Assembly (NCBI GenBank): GCA_037443685.1
Contig: JBBINX010000032.1
Span: forward strand, 1-22,624
Length of the DNA: 22,624 nucleotides
From: JAHJRJ01 sp037443685
GTDB taxonomy: Bacteria > Bacteroidota > Ignavibacteria > UBA10030 > BY39
Direction of reading: 5' to 3'
Below the pieces are notes generated by a model, which worked only from the letters and a program-made list of their open reading frames with translations, did no database searches and was not told the DNA's origin. Shown here one piece after another: positions 1 to 6,929 of the stretch; the first letter of the stretch is position 1; every line of letters begins with the position of its first letter. The position numbers and the translations under genes were made by a program.

Positions 1-345
1 TCGAATATATCCGAAATCAGATATATTTAAACCCACATCCGAAAGAATTAATGCTGAGAAATCATGTTTGATTTGGATATTTAAAATCAATAATCAAAAA
101 ATGAACACGTAATTTAAATTTTTTAACATATATCAAAGACTTCGACTAGCCTAATGCACAAAATACTATTTGCTTTTAGACAATTTTGTCGAAATTCTTC
201 GTCAAATATGCCGACCTTGAATAATTATTTCTACAAATAATATCTTTTATTTCAAATATATTCATATTTCATTAATTAAAACTCATCGGCATAATAATTG
301 TACTTAACTTATAGAATTTAGACCTTTCAATGACTATACTACATT
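1..345. other. AT-rich intergenic region upstream of the exopolysaccharide-like operon
   Basis: No credible gene is seen on either strand. The sequence is very AT-rich. It contains a short symmetric element GACAA-TT-TTGTC (179-190), a 7-bp hairpin ATTATTT/AAATAAT with a CTAC loop (224-241), and a separated inverted repeat TATGCCGA (207-214) / TCGGCATA (286-293). The promoter of the operon starting at 346 must lie here or further left, but I could not match a convincing Bacteroidota-type or sigma70-type promoter. Confidence 0.6.
207..293. repeat. 8-bp inverted repeat flanking an AT hairpin
   Basis: TATGCCGA at 207-214 and its exact reverse complement TCGGCATA at 286-293 bracket 71 nt. A perfect 7-bp AT hairpin with a 4-nt loop (224-241) lies inside. 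The outer arms are the only GC-containing symmetric words in an AT-rich leader 53 nt before the first start codon. This could be an operator or a long-range RNA stem. It could also be chance, since an 8-bp match across 71 nt is not rare. Confidence 0.3.
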
Positions 346-3300
346 ATGCTTAGCCAGATTATTAAATCGACGTTATTTATACTTATCCTTCTATTCGTGT
401 TTCAAAGTATTGGAAACGCAGAAAACAATATCAAAAAAATACTTATTGTTGTTGAGGGTTCCAGCAAACTCACAAATCTTCCAATGGGAGACGGAAGACA
501 GCTAGCTACTCTTCTCGGACACTTCAGTACATCAACTGACATCAAGGGTGTCGACGATTATATCCCAAACGAACTCAACAATTATGATTTTACCTTCTAT
601 ATAGGTTTCCATCATAATAATATTGTTCCCGATAAATTCTTGATTGACTTGAACCGATCTGAAAAACCAATTATTTGGTTGAATACTGGTTTCAAAGAAT
701 ATTCCGAAAAGTACGACCTTACGAAAGTGTTTGGATTTTTTGTAACTGAATTAGATACCTCAACTTATTTCAACTATGTAAAATCATCAGGAAGGACTTT
801 TACAAAAGGTGAATTTAACTTAAACATTGTCAAAATATCTGACGTCGGTCGAGTGAGTGTGTTGGCAAACGCTTATTCATCGAGTAAGAGAATAGAATCA
901 CCGTATATTGTAAAATCGAAAAATTTCTACTATGTAGCCGATTCTCCTTTTGCATCTGCAACTGAAGGTGACCGCTACCTGTTATTCGCTGATATGTTAC
1001 ACGATATTTTAGGAGAACAACATGAAGAATCTCATTCTGCTATTTTGAGAATAGAAGACATCGGTCCTCTCGACGATCCGACCAGACTCAGAGACATCGC
1101 AGATTTTTTAGCAAAGAGAGAGATTCCGTTTCTTATTAGTGTATATCCTTTTTATGTTGACCCAACGGAGGGAATTAGAGTAAGTTTATCGAATAAACCA
1201 GAAATGGTCGATGCTATAAAATATATGGAACGTAATGGTGGTACACTAGTAATGCACGGCATTACTCACCAGTATAAAGGTATTTCTGCATCTGATTTTG
1301 AATTTTGGGACGAAAGTAAAAATGCACCCATCAAGGATGAAACCGCCGCAGCATTTTCAAAAAAAATAGAAATGGGAATTCAAGAGTTTATGAAAAACGG
1401 TTTATATCCATTAGTGTGGGAAACTCCACATTACACTGCCTCACACCTATTTTATGAAACCATCTCAAAATATTTCAGCACTGCCATAGAACAGCGTTTA
1501 TCAATAGAAAATTTCGATTACAGTCAATTTTTCCCTTACATTATCAACAAAGATTTATTCGGTCAAACAATTTACCCAGAAAATTTAGGATATGTCCCAC
1601 TCGATGAGACCGATCCTAATATCAGCAAAATTGCAATTAAGGATATAATCAAGTTTGCAAAAACTAATTTATATGTACGTGATGGATTTGCTTCGTGCTT
1701 TTTCCACCCTTTCCTCGATATATCGTTACTGAAAGAATTAGTAGATGGTATTCAAAAATTAGGTTATACCTACATCAACCTGAGAGAAAGAACAAATTGG
1801 GTAAAAACAAAAGACAGATTGATAGTTAGTGGTACACAAACCCATACAATAAATCTTGAAGATCAGTATCTTATAGAAGCATACTTTGATTCGCGTGGCG
1901 AAATTATTCAAAGAAAACAATCCGACAAGCGGCTAAAAGGTGATATTAACTTAAACGTAGATTTAAAACCTGGTCAATTCTATAAAGCCGAACCGACAGA
2001 ATTCCGTGAGCGTCAACTTAGTTTTTACGAAAATGTTTACTACAATTTTGAAAATTTCGTTAATAAAGTTGTAACAACAAAAGAAAGTTATGAGGAAGTA
2101 AGAGCAGTTGTACTTTGGAATCATTATTCAAGGGGAGCAAACTATAACGATCAAGCTTCATTAGCCTCGGTTTTCAATAGCGTTAATATATGTATCGATA
2201 CAATATATGTCGGGCAGAAGATTGACTTAACAAAATACAACTTACTTATTGTCCCTTACAGCTTTATAGATTCATTAAAAACTTCCGATTATGATATCAT
2301 CTCAAAATTTATTGAGAATGGAGGGAACATCTTAACTGATGGAAAGAATTATTTAGCAGAAGAATTTGGAATTAAATTCACTGATACCCAGCTTAAAGTT
2401 CAGAAAATTCGAGACCGTCTCTTCCCCGAAGAATCGATAAGCTGGAGATACGCAGAGTTGATTCATAAATTCGAGTCAAATGATATCGATCAGATATTCT
2501 GTATCGATGCAATTACTGAAGCCCCGCTCGTGATTGGAAAAAGAATCCAAAAAGGAAAACTTATATTCATCAACTCTTTATTCGACCCTTATTCTCAGAA
2601 CGGTTACAGCTTGTATCCATACTTGCTTGAATATGTTAGGCAATATTTTAAATTGATGCCAATTGTTCGGAAGGAAAATTTAGAAGTTTTCTTTGACCCC
2701 GGATTTCGTCATACATACAGTATCGAAAATTTGATTAAATATTGGGTAAATCAAGGAATTAAGATAATACACGTTGCAGCTTGGCATCAATATCCAAAAT
2801 ATACTTATGATTACAAGCGGTTGATTAATCTGTCGCACTCGAATGGAATACTTGTTTATGCTTGGTTAGAACCACCGCAAGTTAGTCATAAATTTTGGAT
2901 GGAAAATCCTCAGTGGCGGGAAAAAAATTACTTAGGAGAAGATGCTCGACCATCGTGGAGATACCCGGTAGCACTTACCGATAGCAAGTGTGTTGCAGCT
3001 ATGTTCACTGAATATAAAAAACTCATCGAAAGCTATGACTGGGATGGAGTAAATATAGCTGAGCTCTATTTTGAAGCCGGTAAAGGATTTGACGACCCAA
3101 ACCATTTCACACCGATGCATCCATCAGCAAAAGCTGAAGTTAAAGCAAAATACAACATCGACCTTGGAAAGATATTTGATATACATTCAGAATTTTATTG
3201 GAAAAATAATCCTCACGTCAAAAAAGCTGTGATTGATTATCGGGTAGATAAGCTGAATGAAATTTACAACATGTTGTTGAGTTTCTTTTCGGATGTCGCA

Positions 3301-4296
3301 AAATCAAAGTCAGGGTTTCAAACGATAATAACTGCTATGGATGGTTATGGTTCGCCCGAATTAAGGGAATACATCGCTGTTGATATGGATAAAATAATTG
3401 CACTCGGGGAAAAATACAATTTTTATCTAAATATCCAAGACCCACAGCATTTATGGTCAACAGACCCTCAACGATATAAGGAGATTGGAAAAAAATATCA
3501 ACAGGTTTTAGGTAGCGATAGAAATCTCTTACTTGATTTGAACATTATGAGCTTCAGAAAAGAAGAAGAAGTTACACCGTTTCCAACGTTAATTCAGACA
3601 GGGACAGAAAGTTTTCAGCTTATCAGATCAGCTTCTTTAGGTGCGCCGCGGGTTGTTATTTATTCAGAATCAAGCGTTAATCCGCAAGATTTGAAATACC
3701 TATCTTACGCGCTTGCAAGCGAAGTAAAATACGATAGGATTGAAAATGGGTTTATTTTCAACTCGCCTTATTCTTTCTACTTAAAATTAAATAAAGAAGC
3801 AATATCTTTAGATGGTAATCCGATATCTTCCACTCGTGAAAACCTTTTTTTGATTCCCGCAGGTAAACACACAGTGAATTTAAGCTTAGATATTGTAAAT
3901 GCCTTTTCAACTCATGAATTGCAGACTAAATTGATTTCGATGACTGGGAATCTTTTATCAGTCTCAAATGGTTTGCGTAATCTCAAATTCAAATATGAAT
4001 CACATACAAGAAATTTAGTATCTTTTAATGTAACACCCACATCAATAAAAGTGGACGGTCAAGATTACTCCTCCACAGTAATGAAAGGTAACGATTGTTA
4101 CACTATATTTTTTCCGCCCGGTATACACGAAGTGGAGTTGGTGGGCGGAAGTGTATTTACCTACGGTCTTAATCTTACAAGCCTATGGTCAAGCGTTAGT
4201 ATTTCCATTTTTGGCTTTTTAGCAATTCTTTTTATAATATTTATGCGAATTTATCTAAAATTTATTCAACATAGGTATTCTACTCATAAATCGTGA
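346..4296 (+). CDS. Membrane-anchored polysaccharide deacetylase-like (DUF2334) / glycosidase-like fusion protein
   Basis: The 1316-aa protein has a signal peptide (about 1-25), a long extracytoplasmic part, and a C-terminal membrane helix (about 1283-1304) followed by a basic tail. After an N-terminal alpha/beta segment (about 30-220), residues 230-490 look like a DUF2334/NodB-type deacetylase: RIEDIGP (Glu237, Asp238), HGITH (His304, His308) and FFHP (His454) are candidate metal or catalytic residues. Residues 585-770 resemble a glutamine-amidotransferase-like Rossmann domain. Residues 775-1110 resemble a glycosidase TIM barrel, with acidic candidates Glu842, Asp900, Glu906 and Glu910. Beta-rich sequence follows. 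The layout recalls PgaB and PelA, which trim and deacetylate nascent exopolysaccharide. The next gene is a polysaccharide-synthase-like glycosyltransferase overlapping or nearly overlapping this one, which supports that role. Domain calls are by eye; the substrate is unknown. No clear Shine-Dalgarno sequence precedes the ATG. Confidence 0.75.
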   Translation: MLSQIIKSTLFILILLFVFQSIGNAENNIKKILIVVEGSSKLTNLPMGDGRQLATLLGHFSTSTDIKGVDDYIPNELNNYDFTFYIGFHHNNIVPDKFLIDLNRSEKPIIWLNTGFKEYSEKYDLTKVFGFFVTELDTSTYFNYVKSSGRTFTKGEFNLNIVKISDVGRVSVLANAYSSSKRIESPYIVKSKNFYYVADSPFASATEGDRYLLFADMLHDILGEQHEESHSAILRIEDIGPLDDPTRLRDIADFLAKREIPFLISVYPFYVDPTEGIRVSLSNKPEMVDAIKYMERNGGTLVMHGITHQYKGISASDFEFWDESKNAPIKDETAAAFSKKIEMGIQEFMKNGLYPLVWETPHYTASHLFYETISKYFSTAIEQRLSIENFDYSQFFPYIINKDLFGQTIYPENLGYVPLDETDPNISKIAIKDIIKFAKTNLYVRDGFASCFFHPFLDISLLKELVDGIQKLGYTYINLRERTNWVKTKDRLIVSGTQTHTINLEDQYLIEAYFDSRGEIIQRKQSDKRLKGDINLNVDLKPGQFYKAEPTEFRERQLSFYENVYYNFENFVNKVVTTKESYEEVRAVVLWNHYSRGANYNDQASLASVFNSVNICIDTIYVGQKIDLTKYNLLIVPYSFIDSLKTSDYDIISKFIENGGNILTDGKNYLAEEFGIKFTDTQLKVQKIRDRLFPEESISWRYAELIHKFESNDIDQIFCIDAITEAPLVIGKRIQKGKLIFINSLFDPYSQNGYSLYPYLLEYVRQYFKLMPIVRKENLEVFFDPGFRHTYSIENLIKYWVNQGIKIIHVAAWHQYPKYTYDYKRLINLSHSNGILVYAWLEPPQVSHKFWMENPQWREKNYLGEDARPSWRYPVALTDSKCVAAMFTEYKKLIESYDWDGVNIAELYFEAGKGFDDPNHFTPMHPSAKAEVKAKYNIDLGKIFDIHSEFYWKNNPHVKKAVIDYRVDKLNEIYNMLLSFFSDVAKSKSGFQTIITAMDGYGSPELREYIAVDMDKIIALGEKYNFYLNIQDPQHLWSTDPQRYKEIGKKYQQVLGSDRNLLLDLNIMSFRKEEEVTPFPTLIQTGTESFQLIRSASLGAPRVVIYSESSVNPQDLKYLSYALASEVKYDRIENGFIFNSPYSFYLKLNKEAISLDGNPISSTRENLFLIPAGKHTVNLSLDIVNAFSTHELQTKLISMTGNLLSVSNGLRNLKFKYESHTRNLVSFNVTPTSIKVDGQDYSSTVMKGNDCYTIFFPPGIHEVELVGGSVFTYGLNLTSLWSSVSISIFGFLAILFIIFMRIYLKFIQHRYSTHKS

Positions 4297-4301
4297 TTAT
4301 T

Positions 4302-5582
4302 ATGTCTGATATTTTTGAATCAATATCCAGCTTTCTATTCGTCTCTTCTGTAATCGTAATTTGGTTTATGATCGCTTATCAGTTTTTTTTGACTGTTTTT
4401 GGTTTTATTAATTATATAAAATCGCTGAAAGAAAAGTTTTTCGTTGACCAGAAAGATTACGAATTACCAACCTGTTCGATTTTGATCCCAGCACATAACG
4501 AAGATAAGGTTATCGGCAATACTTTAGAACATATGTTGAAATTAAATTATCCTAAAGACAAGTTGAAGATAATCGTCATTAATGATGGATCGACTGATAA
4601 TACTCGTGATATTATTCAACATTTTTCCAAATTAGATGATCGAATTGTATTATACGACATAAAAAAAGGTGAGGGTGGAAAAGGAAAATCAAGAGCGTTG
4701 AACTTGGGAGTTCAGCAAATTAATTCCGAAATTATCGCAGTTTACGATGCGGATAATACTCCTGACGAGAATGCACTTAAATACTTAGTAATTCAATTGA
4801 TGTCTAATAAGGAATTAGGCGCTGTCGTTGGTAAATTCAGGACGGTGAATAAAGAGCGGAATCTTCTTACCAAATTCATCAACATCGAAACACTGAGTTT
4901 CCAATCAATACTTCAAGCTGGCAGATGGCAGATGCACAAAATTGCAACAGTACCCGGAACAAATTTTGTAGTGTGGACGTGGTTAATACATAAATTAAAC
5001 GGCTGGGATGAAGAAGCGCTAACTGAAGATTCCGAATTGAGCATAAGAATGTACCAAGAAGGTTACAAAATAAAATTTATACCTTATGCCATCACATACG
5101 AACAAGAACCGGAAAAATGGAGCGTTTGGGTAAAGCAAAGAATACGCTGGGTGCGTGGTAATAATTATGTTCTTGCAAAATTTTTTAAACAAATCCCGAA
5201 ATTTAAAAATAAACGGCTTGCTTTAGATATTTTATACACATTATCGCTTTACTATATATTTTTTGCAGCAATAGTCATAAGCGATTTAATATTTATCATC
5301 GGGATATTCAATCTTTTGAGTATCGCTGTACCTGGTCCTTATACGGTTGTTTGGGTTGTAGCTTTCATCCTATTTATATTCGAAATTATGTTTGCAATCT
5401 CTTTAGACTCGGAAGACAAACCAAAAAGATTTGGTATAATAATATTAATGTATTTTACTTATTGCCAGTTGTGGATTTATATTGTTCTTAAATCAGTGTA
5501 TCTAGAATATATCAAAAAAGAAAAACATCTTTGGGAAAAAACAATTCGTTTCGCGTTAGAATCAACGGAGCAACCAAAATGA
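4302..5582 (+). CDS. Processive family-2 glycosyltransferase, polysaccharide-synthase-like
   Basis: This 426-aa inner-membrane enzyme probably polymerises an activated sugar on the cytosolic face and extrudes the chain. It has one N-terminal membrane helix (about 9-35), a cytosolic GT-A domain with DGS (95-97), DAD (149-151), TED (241-243) and the processive signature QRIRW (279-283), then about three C-terminal helices (about 308-400). This is the PgaC/IcaA/hyaluronan-synthase type. It is not BcsA-like, since no PilZ domain is visible. The start is ambiguous: GTG at 4293 would overlap the upstream stop as GTGA, while ATG at 4302 lies 5 nt past it. Neither has a strong ribosome site, so translational coupling is likely. 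The gene sits between a deacetylase/hydrolase-like protein and a predicted outer-membrane barrel, as expected for a synthase-dependent exopolysaccharide system. Sugar specificity cannot be read from sequence. Confidence 0.85.
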   Translation: MSDIFESISSFLFVSSVIVIWFMIAYQFFLTVFGFINYIKSLKEKFFVDQKDYELPTCSILIPAHNEDKVIGNTLEHMLKLNYPKDKLKIIVINDGSTDNTRDIIQHFSKLDDRIVLYDIKKGEGGKGKSRALNLGVQQINSEIIAVYDADNTPDENALKYLVIQLMSNKELGAVVGKFRTVNKERNLLTKFINIETLSFQSILQAGRWQMHKIATVPGTNFVVWTWLIHKLNGWDEEALTEDSELSIRMYQEGYKIKFIPYAITYEQEPEKWSVWVKQRIRWVRGNNYVLAKFFKQIPKFKNKRLALDILYTLSLYYIFFAAIVISDLIFIIGIFNLLSIAVPGPYTVVWVVAFILFIFEIMFAISLDSEDKPKRFGIIILMYFTYCQLWIYIVLKSVYLEYIKKEKHLWEKTIRFALESTEQPK

Positions 5583-6919
5583 AAATGAAGAATTTGATTC
5601 TAATATCGCTTATTTCCATTTTTCCCATAATATCATATAGCCAGTTTTTTGGCTATCAATCTGCAGGATATGGGTACCATAAAAATCCTCTCTACAATTA
5701 TCAAAAAATCGGAGACCAGATAAAACAGACATACACAGAATTAACTTTCCGCAAAGACTATGAAGCCTCGCAACTTGGACTCAGTTATATAAGCGGATTG
5801 ATGATTTTTAATAATTTTGAAGCTCGTAATTATTACGAACACAAAATCTTAAGCACTTATAAAATTAAGAATTCCAAAAATGATCTCTCGGCGAATCCGA
5901 TAAAAGCAAATCATTCAATAAAAAATGTTACAGAACAATTGGAGACTGAGTCTGAAGAAGAAAACGAAGATAGTTTAGGTATAGAGGCACAAGAATTAGA
6001 GGAGGAATCCACTGTTGATGATTCGACTGATGCTTATCTAGATTTCGGTTTATTAAGCAGTGCGCGACACGATAAAAAAGTATATAAAGAATTTGATAAT
6101 TTTGGTATCGATGCACTTACGACTTTCAGATTTATGTTGACTGATGAATATTTTTTTCGGATTTCAAATTCCATTGGCTATAGGAATTATAACAATATTA
6201 GAGAACTATCTAATATCTCCGAAAAATTGTCATTTCAAATCGGAAATAAACCTAACGATTCTTTCAATTACGGACTAAATATTTTGACAGGATATAAGTT
6301 TTATACGATAACAGTTTACGATACGAGTAAATTTGAACCGATAAGAACATTCATTGAAAAGAAACCGGGAACGGGTAAACCAGGAGCCAAATTAAAAATT
6401 TTTTCCACAAAGAAAATACTTACACAACCGCAAGCCAACGGAACTTGGCAAATCATTCCTGGAATATTTGCAGTTAAAAAATTTGGCAGTACAACAATAG
6501 AAGTTGTTGCTCACTACTATTATAATCCAAAAATTTCTGTTCGTTATTTAGCACAATATGCAAATACCTCCATGTTGACTGAAGATATTTACAATGATCA
6601 TTTCAGTTACGAGGGATTCCAAACAAAAATGAGAGTGAAACAAATAATATTTCTTAATATTCAAGTATTGTTCGATGTAGAATTTCACACAAAGAAATTC
6701 GGAGCGCCCGCGCTGAACCTGCTTGGAGAAAAAATAGCGACTAATAGACAAGATATCAGAACGTCAGCAGAAATTTATATGTCGAGATATTTTAACCTCA
6801 CAGACGGATTAGGTTTAGATATTTATTTAAGCGGTAGTGCTTTACGAAATCAATCAAACGACCATTATAATGATTTTTCATTATACAGCATTTCAGGCGG
6901 TATAGGAATCGGCTTTTAA
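5579..6919 (+). CDS. Predicted outer-membrane beta-barrel protein with acidic linker
   Basis: I do not recognise a named family. Starting at ATG 5579, which overlaps the previous stop as ATGA and has GGAG 8 nt upstream, the protein is 446 aa. It begins with a clear signal peptide (about 1-21) ending near SYSQ. A strongly acidic, low-complexity linker lies at about 119-152. The rest is made of alternating polar/hydrophobic stretches rich in Tyr, Phe and Asn, ending in a glycine-rich strand with terminal Phe, typical of outer-membrane barrels. A longer TTG-started frame (5531) would lie inside the upstream gene and spoil the signal peptide, so it was not used. From its position after a polysaccharide synthase it could be the export pore or an assembly scaffold. 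It has no visible TPR region, unlike PgaA. That function is inference from context. Confidence 0.7.
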   Translation: MKMKNLILISLISIFPIISYSQFFGYQSAGYGYHKNPLYNYQKIGDQIKQTYTELTFRKDYEASQLGLSYISGLMIFNNFEARNYYEHKILSTYKIKNSKNDLSANPIKANHSIKNVTEQLETESEEENEDSLGIEAQELEEESTVDDSTDAYLDFGLLSSARHDKKVYKEFDNFGIDALTTFRFMLTDEYFFRISNSIGYRNYNNIRELSNISEKLSFQIGNKPNDSFNYGLNILTGYKFYTITVYDTSKFEPIRTFIEKKPGTGKPGAKLKIFSTKKILTQPQANGTWQIIPGIFAVKKFGSTTIEVVAHYYYNPKISVRYLAQYANTSMLTEDIYNDHFSYEGFQTKMRVKQIIFLNIQVLFDVEFHTKKFGAPALNLLGEKIATNRQDIRTSAEIYMSRYFNLTDGLGLDIYLSGSALRNQSNDHYNDFSLYSISGGIGIGF

Positions 6920-6929
6920 GGAATTCAAA

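Noticed and set aside
5531..5578. Upstream TTG extension of the barrel protein.
   Set aside because: It lies inside the glycosyltransferase gene and would place 16 residues before a clear signal peptide; ATG 5579 has a ribosome site and an ATGA overlap.
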